The translations under genes and the position numbers were made by a program. DNA of 64,000 bases from Roseovarius tolerans (GTDB taxonomy: Bacteria > Pseudomonadota > Alphaproteobacteria > Rhodobacterales > Rhodobacteraceae), in NCBI RefSeq assembly GCF_900109855.1, contig NZ_FOBO01000015.1, positions 1-64,000 of the forward strand, given 5' to 3'. Every line of letters begins with the position of its first letter. Positions within the stretch are counted from its first letter, which is position 1. Under the pieces are notes generated by a model that was not told the DNA's origin, searched no databases, and worked only from the letters and a program-made list of their open reading frames with translations. Shown here piece by piece: positions 25,597 through 34,090 of the stretch.

Positions 25597-26623
25597 GACG
25601 CTTTTTCTGCTGCTTTTTCTGCCCGCACAGACCATGGCGCAGGGCTTTGCCGGGCTGGGCACCACCGCCGACGGCTTTGCCACGCCGCAGCCGGACCGCG
25701 CGCTGGAGTTTCCCGCCGATCACGGCCCACACCCCGCCTATCGCATCGAATGGTGGTATCTGACCGCCAACATGACCGGCCCTGACGGCACTCCCTACGG
25801 GCTGCAATGGACGCTCTTTCGCTCCGCCCTCGCCCCGAGGGATGGCGAGGGTTGGGACACGCCGCAGCTTTGGATGGGCCATGCCGCCGTGACCACGCCA
25901 GAGGCGCATCACGTGGCCGAACGGCTTGCGCGCGGCGGCATCGGTCAGGCGGGGGTGGAACCCGCGCCGTTTCAGGCATGGATCGACGATTGGGCCATGC
26001 AGGGCCCGAATTTCGATACGCTCACCCTTACCGCGTCGGGCCCGGATTTTGCCTATGATGTCGATCTCGCAGCTACCGGCCCGCTGGTTCTGCATGGGCA
26101 GGACGGCTATTCGGTGAAATCGGCGGCGGGACAAGCCAGCTATTACTATTCGCAGCCCCTCTACGATCTCAACGGCACGCTGACACTGCCCGAGGGCGAT
26201 GTCGCGGTCACAGGGCAGGCGTGGCTCGACCGGGAATGGTCCTCGCAACCGCTGGCCGAGGATCAGGACGGCTGGGACTGGTTCTCGCTCTCGTTCGACA
26301 GCGGTGACAAGTTGATGGGCTTCGTGCTGCGCGGGGCCAGCGATTTCACTGCTGGCACCTGGATCACCGCCCAAGGCGCGGTGACCGCCTTGCCCGATGG
26401 GGCGTTTTCCGCAACGCCGCTCTCATGGCACGAGGTCACCGGGCGAGAGGTGCCGGTCGAGTGGCAGGTGCGCCTGCCCGAACAAGGCCTGAACGCGACG
26501 GTCCGGGCGATCAACCCCGATGCCTGGATGACGACCTCGGTGCCCTATTGGGAGGGGCCGGTGACCATCAACGGCAGCCACACCGGCACCGGCTATCTGG
26601 AAATGACCGGCTACGAGGAGTGA
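25586..26623 (+). CDS. AttH/CrtC-like hydratase-fold protein (lipocalin-like)
   Basis: This is a 345-residue secreted protein with a signal peptide (MNVKTLFLLLFLPAQTMA). The body matches the AttH/carotenoid 1,2-hydratase (CrtC) lipocalin-like family: YRIEWWYLTANM near residue 55, QWTLFRSA, WLDREWSSQPLAEDQDGWDWFSL. CrtC adds water to the terminal double bond of carotenoids; AttH has no assigned reaction. The operon link to an ABC exporter favours AttH. A diverged duplicate of its last 44 codons lies 1.5 kb downstream (28188-28322). Confidence 0.83.
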   Translation: MNVKTLFLLLFLPAQTMAQGFAGLGTTADGFATPQPDRALEFPADHGPHPAYRIEWWYLTANMTGPDGTPYGLQWTLFRSALAPRDGEGWDTPQLWMGHAAVTTPEAHHVAERLARGGIGQAGVEPAPFQAWIDDWAMQGPNFDTLTLTASGPDFAYDVDLAATGPLVLHGQDGYSVKSAAGQASYYYSQPLYDLNGTLTLPEGDVAVTGQAWLDREWSSQPLAEDQDGWDWFSLSFDSGDKLMGFVLRGASDFTAGTWITAQGAVTALPDGAFSATPLSWHEVTGREVPVEWQVRLPEQGLNATVRAINPDAWMTTSVPYWEGPVTINGSHTGTGYLEMTGYEE

Positions 26624-26664
26624 TCCGGTCACGCGGCACGATCTGCGGCGTGACCGGCTGACCC

Positions 26665-27954
26665 TTAGCCGCCAGGTGTGAGCTTGTGGATCGAGCCTTC
26701 TTCCATGGCGGTATAGAGACTGCCATCCGGCCCCAGAACCAGCGCGCGGAAGCGGCCCGATTGCATCGGCAGGGTCATTTCGGTGACATCGACCACGGAT
26801 ATCTCCTCGTCGAGCTCGATCACATCGATACGCTGTCCGATCGGCGTGCCGCCAAAGCCGATGCCCATCAGGCTGACCGCCAGGGCGCCGTCCCAGTCGC
26901 CCCATTGCTCACCCTCCAGGAACGCCGCCGCAGAGGTGCCCTGCGACCAGCCATTGTTGGTCCAGATCGGCGGCATTGCGTCGGGGTAGGTCTCGAAATC
27001 GGTCATCGGCATGAACGAGGCGCGCTCGTAGCGGTTCATGCCCTCCGACTGGTTGGGCATGTAGCCGCAATACCCATCCGGGCAGTCGCCGCGCCCGGCC
27101 ATGTTGTCGCGCGGATCCCAGCCGCCATTCCCGCCATTCTGCAAAACCGTGATCTCGTCCGAATGCCAGGGTCCGTGTTCAGCCACGATCGGCGTGGACG
27201 TGGCGGGGTGAAAGGCGATGCCCTGCACGTTGCGGTGGCCATAGGTATAGGTCCGATTGTCAAAACCTTCAGGCGGCGTGTTGTCTTTATGGGCATTGCC
27301 GTCGGTATCGAGCCGCAGCACCTTGGAGCCCATCATCGTCGGGCTTTGCGGGATCTCCGGATTGTGGTTGTCGCCCGTGGTCAGCCACAGCGCCCCGTCG
27401 GGGCCAAAGCGCACGCGCCCGCCATTATGCGCGCCGGGGCCGCCGAACGGGTGATCGCTGGCCTCCACCTTGTAGGGCACGTCATCGACAATATCGGTGC
27501 GCTCTGACACGTCGGTGAAATCCTCGTTCACCACGAGGCGCATCAGGCGGTTGGTGCGCGGATCGGATTTCTCGGAGGTCGAATAGACATAGATCCGGCG
27601 GTTCTCGGAGAAACCGGGGTCGATTGCGACGCCCATCATGCCCGCTTGCCCTTCGCAGACAAGATCCCCGGCGGTCGAGGTATAGTCCTCGCTGCCCGAC
27701 ATGCCCAGAAGCGCATTCACGGTGCCGTCGGGCATCCGGACCGAGAGGCCGTCGCATTTCTCGGTGAAGAACATCGTGCCATCCTCGAGAAAGGCCATGT
27801 CCCACGGGCTGTCGAGCCCATCGAGCACGATCTCGTGTTGCAGGCTCGTGGTGTTCATGCCGGATTGCGCAAGCGCGGGGCTTGCGCCGATCACGGTGGC
27901 GATGGCCCCTGCGCTCAGGCTGGCCAAGGCGCGTTGGGTTGGTCGAATCATCAT
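26665..27954 (-). CDS. PQQ-dependent sugar dehydrogenase family (YliI/Asd-like), periplasmic
   Basis: This is a 429-residue six-bladed beta-propeller oxidoreductase of the aldose sugar dehydrogenase family. The ATG at 27954 follows GGAGG and gives a signal peptide ending ASPALA. Conserved stretches include LDSPWDMAFLEDGTMFFTEK, GGPGAHNGGRVRFGPDGALW (with the catalytic histidine in GAHN) and YGHRNVQGIAFHP. It would oxidise sugars or glycols using PQQ in the periplasm. The sequence is highly acidic. It runs against the attH gene. Confidence 0.88.
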   Translation of the reverse strand: MMIRPTQRALASLSAGAIATVIGASPALAQSGMNTTSLQHEIVLDGLDSPWDMAFLEDGTMFFTEKCDGLSVRMPDGTVNALLGMSGSEDYTSTAGDLVCEGQAGMMGVAIDPGFSENRRIYVYSTSEKSDPRTNRLMRLVVNEDFTDVSERTDIVDDVPYKVEASDHPFGGPGAHNGGRVRFGPDGALWLTTGDNHNPEIPQSPTMMGSKVLRLDTDGNAHKDNTPPEGFDNRTYTYGHRNVQGIAFHPATSTPIVAEHGPWHSDEITVLQNGGNGGWDPRDNMAGRGDCPDGYCGYMPNQSEGMNRYERASFMPMTDFETYPDAMPPIWTNNGWSQGTSAAAFLEGEQWGDWDGALAVSLMGIGFGGTPIGQRIDVIELDEEISVVDVTEMTLPMQSGRFRALVLGPDGSLYTAMEEGSIHKLTPGG

Positions 27955-28187
27955 TGTTTCCTCCCTTGAACGGCCGTCGCTTGCGGCCGTTTTCCTGGTT
28001 CGCGGCACTCAGCATAACCCGTAATGCGTGTGTCGCAACACCCGACTGGTCATAAAAGGGGAAACCACCACATCCCCGCCCATGCTCAAAGGCGTGCCTC
28101 CCCCGGCCGCGCGCTTATACCCCCTTGCTGGTGCTGACAGCGGTTTTCAGCGCCATTGCCACGGTCCGGTGAGCCCCCGCGTGCGGG

Positions 28188-28322
28188 CTCGACGCGACGG
28201 TCCAGGCGATCAATCCCGATGCCTGGATGACCTCCTCGGTGCCCTATCGGGAACGGCCGGTGACCATCAGCGGGAGCCATTCCGTCGCCGGTTATCTGGA
28301 GATGACCGGCTATGACGAGTGA
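28188..28322 (+). pseudogene. 3' remnant of a second AttH/CrtC-like gene
   Basis: The 44 codons before TGA 28320-28322 match the C-terminus of the intact attH-like gene (26490-26623): I count 34 of 44 identical residues, including INPDAWMT and GYLEMTGY. There is no start or N-terminal part upstream; the DNA before 28188 is unrelated and includes a GC-rich hairpin (GAGCCCCCGCGTGCGGGCTC). It is the tail of a lost paralogue or of a duplicated segment. Confidence 0.85.
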
Positions 28323-28427
28323 TGCACACATGTGTCTGTGACACGGCACCGGGCCATTCCCCCTACAGCCCCGCGCCGATTTCGGCTATGACGGCACATG
28401 CCGCAATGCAGCAAGAAAGGGCGCCCC

Positions 28428-29471
28428 ATGCCGAAGAACCAAAAGCCGATCAACCTCGCCCTTCAGGGCGGCGGCGCGCACGGTGCCTTCACCTGGGGTG
28501 TGCTCGACTATCTGCTGGAGGATGGACGCCTGCGCATCGCGGGCGTCTCGGGCACCTCGGCGGGAGCGATGAACGCCGTGGCACTGGCCGACGGCTATAC
28601 CCGCGCCGGCCCCGAAGGCGCACGCGCCGCGCTTGATCACTTCTGGCGCGCCATGAGCACGAGTGCGCAACACACCCCCCTCCGACGCACGCCGATGGAC
28701 CGACTGACCGGCAACTGGGGGCTGGAGAACAACCCGTTCTACCACTTCATGAACGCGCTGACGGGCGTCGCGTCGCCCTACCAACTCAACCCGATGAACA
28801 TCAATCCGCTGCGCGACCTGGTCGAGGAGAGCATCGACTTCGAGATGGTGCGCAAATGCACGGCGTTCGAGCTGTTCGTTTCGGCCACCAATGTCGAGAC
28901 CGGACGCGTCAAGGTTTTCCCGCGTGAGGACCTGACGGCGGATATGGTCATGGCCTCGGCCTGCCTGCCACATCTCTACCGCGCAGTCGAGATCGACGGC
29001 GTGCCCTATTGGGACGGCGGCTACATGGGCAACCCGGCGCTGTTTCCGCTCTACGGCAAGACCGGCACCGACGACATTGTCGTCGTCCAGATCAACCCCG
29101 TCGAGCGGAAGGGCGTGCCGCGCTCGGCGCAGGAGATCGAGAATCGGCTGAACGAGATCAGCTTCAACGCCAGCCTTCTCAAGGAACTGCGCGCCATCGA
29201 CTTCGTCGACCGGCTGATCGCGCAGGGCAAGCTCTCGACCGATCACTATCGCCCCGTCAAGGTCCACCTGATCGAGAACGAGGACGCGCTCAAGCCGATC
29301 GGGGCATCGTCCAAGATGAACGTGGAATGGGCCTTCCTCACCCGCCTGCGCGACATCGGACGCGAGACGGCGGCGACATGGCTCGACACCTTCCATGATC
29401 GCATCGGCGTCGACAGCACCGTCGATCTGCGCGCCATGTTCCAGGGGATCGGGGCCGAGCATCAGGGCTGA
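28428..29471 (+). CDS. Patatin-like phospholipase
   Basis: This is a 347-residue serine hydrolase. The oxyanion motif GGGAHG is at 14-19, the nucleophile serine lies in GTSAG (42-46) and the dyad aspartate in DGGYMGNPAL. Patatin-like enzymes cleave acyl chains from phospholipids. The ATG at 28428 is preferred over 28398 because AAAGGG lies just upstream. There are no signal peptide or membrane segments, so it should act in the cytosol or at the inner membrane face. Confidence 0.9.
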   Translation: MPKNQKPINLALQGGGAHGAFTWGVLDYLLEDGRLRIAGVSGTSAGAMNAVALADGYTRAGPEGARAALDHFWRAMSTSAQHTPLRRTPMDRLTGNWGLENNPFYHFMNALTGVASPYQLNPMNINPLRDLVEESIDFEMVRKCTAFELFVSATNVETGRVKVFPREDLTADMVMASACLPHLYRAVEIDGVPYWDGGYMGNPALFPLYGKTGTDDIVVVQINPVERKGVPRSAQEIENRLNEISFNASLLKELRAIDFVDRLIAQGKLSTDHYRPVKVHLIENEDALKPIGASSKMNVEWAFLTRLRDIGRETAATWLDTFHDRIGVDSTVDLRAMFQGIGAEHQG

Positions 29472-29488
29472 CACGCGGCCCCGACCGT

Positions 29489-29797
29489 TCAGGCGACGCT
29501 GCTGGCTTCACGATCAAAGGTATAGACGGCGACCGCCGACCGCTCCGAGTAGCGCAGTGAGAACGACATCTTCAGGCTGTCGAACACCTCGAACTTTCGC
29601 TTAACGAATTGGTTCATGTCCTCCAACGTGTCGAAACGGATGGTCACGACAACCAAGCCTTCCTTGTCCAGAAGAATGCTCAGGCTGGCGATATTCGATT
29701 CGAGGATCGCCCCGCCGATCTCTTCCGACAGGAACGATACGCCGTTCTTGGCCTCGGTGATCGACGTGAATTTCAGGTTGTAGATTTTGCTGTACAT
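29489..29797 (-). CDS. Small hypothetical protein coupled to a GAF-domain protein
   Basis: This protein has 102 residues. It starts two bases after the GAF gene's stop. The pattern of alternating hydrophobic strands and helices (SILLDKEGLVVVTIRFDT, then MNQFVKRKFEVFDSLKMSFS) suggests a compact alpha/beta ferredoxin-like fold. There are no catalytic motifs I recognise. A partner or regulator of the GAF protein is likely from the arrangement. Confidence 0.65.
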   Translation of the reverse strand: MYSKIYNLKFTSITEAKNGVSFLSEEIGGAILESNIASLSILLDKEGLVVVTIRFDTLEDMNQFVKRKFEVFDSLKMSFSLRYSERSAVAVYTFDREASSVA

Positions 29798-29799
29798 GC

Positions 29800-30633
29800 T
29801 CAGGTTTCCGCCTCGTCCATCATTTCGAACATCGCATCAAGCAGATCAGCATCGCGGATCGGCGATGCCTTGACCTTGTATGCCGCTGGACCGAGCCCCT
29901 GCCCGGTCCGTAGCGTGTTGCCCTCGGCCGACAGCGCAAGACCGGCCCCCTCCTCGATGGCCAGCCCGGCCTGCACCAGCCGGGCGCGCCCGGTCTTGTC
30001 GATGGGTCCGTTCATGCAAAGCCCCAGAAATGCCCGCGCCGTCGAGATATCTACGATCTCTGCCCCGGCAAGCGCGTCAAGCACGCCTGCGCATTTCTCG
30101 GCCAGCATCTCCTGCTGATCGGCCTGCATCTGGATCGTCAGCGCCATGTCCGCAGCAACCCCGCGCAGCAGATCAACCTGCTCCGAAGACATCTGCCTCG
30201 GCTCGAAATCGACGGCACAGATCGTGCCCAGCACATAGCCCTCCTGCGTCACCAGCGGAAAGCCCGCCCAGAACACCCAATGCGGATCACCTGTCACCAG
30301 AGGGTGATGGCGAAACACGTCATTCTCGCGCAAATCCGGCACGATGTAGGGTTTTGTGTCAAGCAGCGCGTGCTGGCATAACGTCTCCTCGCGAGCCACC
30401 TCGCTTACGCCTGTCAGGCAGCCCGTAAAATTCTCCGACAGGAAATATTGTCGGGCCTCGTCAAGGAGGCCGGTATAGGCGACCGGCACCCCCGCGATGT
30501 GCTTGAACACGCGGGTATAGATATCAAAGCGCGCCTTATTGGCGGTGCCCATCAAGCCGGTGCGCCTGACCGCCGAAACGCGACGGTCCTCATTGGCAGG
30601 CAAGCGCGCCGAGACGAATTCATGGTGTGACAT
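29800..30633 (-). CDS. GAF-domain protein, stand-alone sensor
   Basis: This is a 276-residue soluble protein. A GAF domain covers about 25-180 with the family features FDIYTRVFKHIAGVP, CQHALLDTKPYIVPDLREND and GTICAVDFEPR. No output domain such as a kinase or cyclase follows; the C-terminus is helical. The ATG at 30633 follows GGAGGAAG; an alternative ATG at 30657 adds eight residues. It may bind a small ligand or nucleotide and act with the small protein encoded just after it. Confidence 0.82.
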   Translation of the reverse strand: MSHHEFVSARLPANEDRRVSAVRRTGLMGTANKARFDIYTRVFKHIAGVPVAYTGLLDEARQYFLSENFTGCLTGVSEVAREETLCQHALLDTKPYIVPDLRENDVFRHHPLVTGDPHWVFWAGFPLVTQEGYVLGTICAVDFEPRQMSSEQVDLLRGVAADMALTIQMQADQQEMLAEKCAGVLDALAGAEIVDISTARAFLGLCMNGPIDKTGRARLVQAGLAIEEGAGLALSAEGNTLRTGQGLGPAAYKVKASPIRDADLLDAMFEMMDEAET

Positions 30634-30709
30634 TCTTCCTCCGTGAGGTTGGTACATGGATCAACGGTCACAGGGTCCGGAAGTTTAACATTGACCGTAC
30701 GAAACGGCT

Positions 30710-31663
30710 CTACCTTCCCTTAATCCTGACGGAGAACCTGCGCTGTGCGCCGGCAGGGGGCGCGGGAAACGGAGCCGCGCGCTGCACCACGGTCAATGCG
30801 GCGCGATCGAGCCGGGTGGACCCCGAGGACTGCGCCAATCCCACCGAGGCAAGCCGACCACCGGCCGCGATGCTGAACTGCACCAGCGCGGCCCCCCGGG
30901 CCTCGGCACGCGGGCGCGGCACGCGGGCAAGATGTCGCATCACCTCGCCGGGATAACTGCTCGCGGCAGCGGTGCCCGGTTCGTCGCTTTTTATCGCGGT
31001 CTCGCGGCCTGCCCGGGTCGCGGCGGCAGTGTCGCGCCCCGTGGTGCTGCCCCGGGTTGCATCGCGCGTGGCATTGTTGCCGGACCGGCCCTGCACCTCG
31101 GCCTTGCGCGCGGGTTCGGGGGTCTGCCGGACCATGGTTTGTTGCTCGATCTCGCGGGGCCGCGCCTGTGGGCGGCGCGAGACCTGCACCCCGTCCATGG
31201 TCTCCGGCACAGCCTCGACCGTCTGTTTCGGCGCAACCTCGGCGGAGGTGCGCGACGATGGAGCGGCTGCGACGGGTGGTGCTGCCTCGACCGGACTAGA
31301 CTGGCGTGCAGACAGCACCGGCACCGTGGCCACGGCGGGCCGGACCGGCGCAACCTGATCTGCCCTTGCGGGCTCGACCGATTTCGTCACCTGCTCGACA
31401 GGGGTCGCCCGCACAGCCGGGGCCTCAACCGACCGTGCCACGTGCTCCGCTTCTCGGTTGGGCGTCACCGTGCTGTTCGACACGGGCTGCGCCGTCCCCG
31501 CAACCATATCGGCAAAGGCGCTGCCCAGAACCACCTCGGACGCGCCTGCCCCGCCTTCGCTTGTGACCTGCGGGCGTGTCTCCATGCGCCATGCCCCCAG
31601 CCCGTGCAACACCACGGCAATGGCCACGCAAAACGACAGCATCAGGCGCGACGTGCAGATCAT
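30710..31663 (-). CDS. tonB: TonB-type energy transducer
   Basis: This 317-residue protein has one N-terminal membrane anchor (about 5-25), a long proline- and alanine-rich periplasmic linker, and a C-terminal TonB domain (about 235-317, ALVQFSIAAGGRLASVGLA...LDRAALTVVQRAAPFPAPPA). TonB links the inner-membrane proton motor ExbBD to outer-membrane receptors. The ATG overlaps the exbD stop, so it is the last gene of a five-gene operon. The linker is unusually long and low in complexity. Confidence 0.87.
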   Translation of the reverse strand: MICTSRLMLSFCVAIAVVLHGLGAWRMETRPQVTSEGGAGASEVVLGSAFADMVAGTAQPVSNSTVTPNREAEHVARSVEAPAVRATPVEQVTKSVEPARADQVAPVRPAVATVPVLSARQSSPVEAAPPVAAAPSSRTSAEVAPKQTVEAVPETMDGVQVSRRPQARPREIEQQTMVRQTPEPARKAEVQGRSGNNATRDATRGSTTGRDTAAATRAGRETAIKSDEPGTAAASSYPGEVMRHLARVPRPRAEARGAALVQFSIAAGGRLASVGLAQSSGSTRLDRAALTVVQRAAPFPAPPAGAQRRFSVRIKGR

Positions 31664-32034
31664 GGTAGCCCCTGCTCGGTCACCATCACCACGCGGCGAG
31701 CCCCCGCGCGACGCAACGCCTCGCCCAGCCGGATCAGGTCGGGCGCAGGCAGCGCGGCATCGGGGACAATGCGCACGATCTCCTCGGGCCAGACCTGTGC
31801 CATGTAGGCCGCCGCATCCGCCACCGCCGCGCCGCGATAGGCCAGCCGCCCGTCGGCATGGACCACGAGTGCGTCAGGCGGCGCGCGCCCCTCCAGATCG
31901 GCGGTGCGCACCAGCTTCAGCGCACCATCGAGCGGCGGCGCGAGCGTGGCAGCGGCCATGAAGAAGATGAGCATCAGGAAAACGATGTTGATCAGAGCGA
32001 TCGTCGGCTCGCGGCGGGGACGGTCGGCTTTCAT
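31660..32034 (-). CDS. exbD: ExbD/TolR family biopolymer transporter (first of two)
   Basis: This is a 124-residue protein with one N-terminal membrane helix (NIVFLMLIFFMAAATLA) and a periplasmic ExbD domain. The usual acidic residue in the helix appears replaced: the segment reads LINIVFLML where ExbD has LIDVIF. That aspartate drives proton flow, so this copy may be structural or inactive. It overlaps both neighbours by four bases (ATGA). Confidence 0.85.
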   Translation of the reverse strand: MKADRPRREPTIALINIVFLMLIFFMAAATLAPPLDGALKLVRTADLEGRAPPDALVVHADGRLAYRGAAVADAAAYMAQVWPEEIVRIVPDAALPAPDLIRLGEALRRAGARRVVMVTEQGLP

Positions 32035-32411
32035 GACGGCACCAGCACCTGCACCGAGAGCCCCGGCACCCCGCGCAAGGCGATGAGCAGATCGGTGAGC
32101 CGCTGCGACGTGACCTGCACGCCGGTGCTGACCAGCGCCCGTGTCTCTCCCTCAATCAGCGGCGCAAGCGCCCCGGCCAATGCGTCGAACGGCACCTCCT
32201 GCGCGTTCACGCGCAGGCTGTCTTGGCGCAATTGCAAGAAGATCGGAGGTGTCCCGGACACGGCCCCATGCCCTGCCCCCGCCGTGGCCAGGTCGACCTC
32301 GGCATATTGCGAGAACGTCGAAGACAGCATGAAGAACAACAACAGCCAAAAGATCACGTCGATCAGCGAGGTGAGTGACAGCTTGCGCCGCCGGAACGCC
32401 GCCCTAGGCAT
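32031..32411 (-). CDS. exbD: ExbD/TolR family biopolymer transporter (second of two)
   Basis: This is a 126-residue protein with the classical SLTSLIDVIFWLLLFFML helix, including the proton-path aspartate. The periplasmic domain follows (RDSLRVNAQEVPFDALAGAL, then VTSQRLTDLLIALRGVPG). It overlaps exbB by 8 bases. With the other ExbD it would form a heteromeric rotor or stator ring with ExbB. Confidence 0.88.
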   Translation of the reverse strand: MPRAAFRRRKLSLTSLIDVIFWLLLFFMLSSTFSQYAEVDLATAGAGHGAVSGTPPIFLQLRQDSLRVNAQEVPFDALAGALAPLIEGETRALVSTGVQVTSQRLTDLLIALRGVPGLSVQVLVPS

Positions 32412-33081
32412 CCTGGGGCACCGCCCGACCCTGCGGCATTGGCTTCGCGGCCCGCTGCAGATCAGGGCCCAGCACGACGCTCAGCGCATGATCGGCAAGC
32501 GCCCGTTCCTCAGCGATGCGCGATTCGAACCACGACAGCACCACCGAGGCGGGCATCGCCACCGCCAATCCGGCAGCCGTGGTCAGCAGCGCCACCCAGA
32601 TCCCCCCCGCGAGCAGCGACGGATCGACCTGCGCCCCCGCCGATTGCAGCGCCTGAAACGCCTCTATCATGCCCAGAACCGTGCCGAAGAGCCCCAGCAG
32701 AGGTGCCACCTGCGCCACCGTATCAAGAAAGCGAAAACCACGTTCGAGTCGGGAAAACCGCGCCTCGGCCTCGGCCTCGATGCGCCGGAGCGCAGCGCGG
32801 TTGCGCGGGTCAGCGGCAAAGGCGCGGGCAATGACCGGCGCAAGATAGCTGCGTGAGGCCTCCAGAGTGCGGCGTGCGGCATTGCTCTCGCCCTGATCCC
32901 ACTCAGCCACGGCAGCACGCAACGCATGATGCCGCCCCACGCCCGAAGCGTGGAACTGCCACAACTTGTAGAGGATCACCGCAAGCGTCACCACCGAAAG
33001 GCAGGCGATGATCGCGATCACCGGCCCGCCCATCTCGATCAGCGCGGCAAGCCGCGCGAGCATCGCATCCATCCGGGTCAT
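32404..33081 (-). CDS. exbB: ExbB/TolQ family proton channel
   Basis: This is a 225-residue inner-membrane protein with three helices (about 12-35, 125-150, 165-190). The TolQ/ExbB core TVAQVAPLLGLFGTVLGMI is intact, as is the GIWVALLTTAAGLAVAMPA third helix. With ExbD it makes the proton-driven motor for TonB. The ATG at 33081 overlaps the stop of the secreted protein upstream (ATGA). Confidence 0.9.
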   Translation of the reverse strand: MTRMDAMLARLAALIEMGGPVIAIIACLSVVTLAVILYKLWQFHASGVGRHHALRAAVAEWDQGESNAARRTLEASRSYLAPVIARAFAADPRNRAALRRIEAEAEARFSRLERGFRFLDTVAQVAPLLGLFGTVLGMIEAFQALQSAGAQVDPSLLAGGIWVALLTTAAGLAVAMPASVVLSWFESRIAEERALADHALSVVLGPDLQRAAKPMPQGRAVPQDA

Positions 33082-33527
33082 CCCGTCACCTTGATCCGTG
33101 TCTCGCTTGCCAGGCGTAGCCCGTCCACACATGCGGCAGGTGACAGGCCGTTCCCCTCGCAGGTACCGATGCCGTTGATCAGAACCCCGCCTATGGCGTC
33201 ACAGCCCTGCCCCGCCAAATCGAATTGCCGAACCCGTGGCCGCCCCTCGGGCACGGCCCCGAAATCAAACAGGGTCATGGTGGTCACGCGCCCCTCGGCG
33301 TCGAACAACACCGCCTCGGCAACAAGACTGTCGATCGCCGTCCCCAGATCGTTGCGGATGACAAAGCTCAGCCGACACCCGCCTGCTTCGGTCGCGGCGG
33401 CGGCGTTGAGGGTGATCGTCAGAGCCACTCTCTCGGCGGCTTGCGCGGGCTCCGGTGCGGCCCCGCCCGCCAGCGCGAGAATGGCAGCGAAGGTATGGCA
33501 GATGCGTCCCCGGCACGGCACGGTCAT
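33078..33527 (-). CDS. Secreted hypothetical protein at the head of the TonB operon
   Basis: This is a 149-residue protein with a signal peptide (cleavage near APEPAQA-AE, about residue 31). The mature part has a beta-sandwich-like pattern and four cysteines that could form disulfides (GGCRLSF, GQGCDAIGG, GTCEGNG, PAACVDG). It is the first gene of the ExbB-ExbD-ExbD-TonB operon and overlaps exbB. A periplasmic or cargo-related role is likely from context; the domain is not known to me. Confidence 0.72.
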   Translation of the reverse strand: MTVPCRGRICHTFAAILALAGGAAPEPAQAAERVALTITLNAAAATEAGGCRLSFVIRNDLGTAIDSLVAEAVLFDAEGRVTTMTLFDFGAVPEGRPRVRQFDLAGQGCDAIGGVLINGIGTCEGNGLSPAACVDGLRLASETRIKVTG

Positions 33528-33874
33528 GACAGCTCCTTTCCGCCCCGCTCATAAGGGGCATTCGGATCACGAGGCTGGCACGAGGCTGGCTGAGAGAGTG
33601 AGTTACGCGCACGGCGTAGCGCACGGGTGATGTCATTATATCAATTCACGAGCAAAAGAGTCAAGTACATCCACCCGACTGCCGCGTCCCTGCTCACACC
33701 ACGCCCATGCCGCGCCTCGGACTGTCCGCCGAACGATCGTTCGCACCCCTGTTCAAGACGTGCCCGGCAGGTGCATCAGAGCGATTGAGCCGGAACGCCC
33801 CGCCACGAAAACGACCAACGCCGGGACGGACATGCGGACGCAAAAGCGGGAATTATAATGATTTCAGGATTTTA
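33528..33874. other. Promoter region of the TonB operon and spacer to tRNA-Thr
   Basis: This is 347 bp between the TonB operon and tRNA-Thr. It should carry the operon promoter (reading leftward) from the AT-rich stretch near 33628-33660. A 67-codon plus frame at 33707-33913 reads into the tRNA and is not credible. I see no other gene. Confidence 0.4.
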
Positions 33875-33951
33875 CTGGTGCCCCCACACGGACTCGAACC
33901 GCGGACCTACTGATTACAAATCAGTTGCTCTACCAGCTGAGCTATAGGGGC
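33875..33951 (-). tRNA. tRNA-Thr (anticodon TGT)
   Basis: A full cloverleaf reads on the minus strand: acceptor GCCCCTA pairing with TGGGGGC (one G-U), D-arm AGCTCAGCTGGTAGAGCA, anticodon stem CTGAT-TTGTAAT-CAG with TGT, T-arm GCGG-TTCGAGT-CCGT and encoded CCA (33875-33877). Confidence 0.95.
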
Positions 33952-34090
33952 ACGAGCGCGTCATTAGCGATGAATCCACGGCGGTTCAAGAGGGTTTGTG
34001 CCCGGTGCCACCGCATGGGGATTGCGGTTTCACTCCGCCCAAAACCCCTTATATTGGCCAATGAACCAAAGAAAGAGGCGCAAGGTCCCC

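Noticed and set aside
33628..33660. TGA-N10-TCA near the TonB operon as an iron-responsive RirA box
   Set aside because: The known box has N9, so the spacing does not fit; no other iron box seen.
33707..33913. A 68-codon plus frame before tRNA-Thr
   Set aside because: It reads into the tRNA sequence; a common false prediction.
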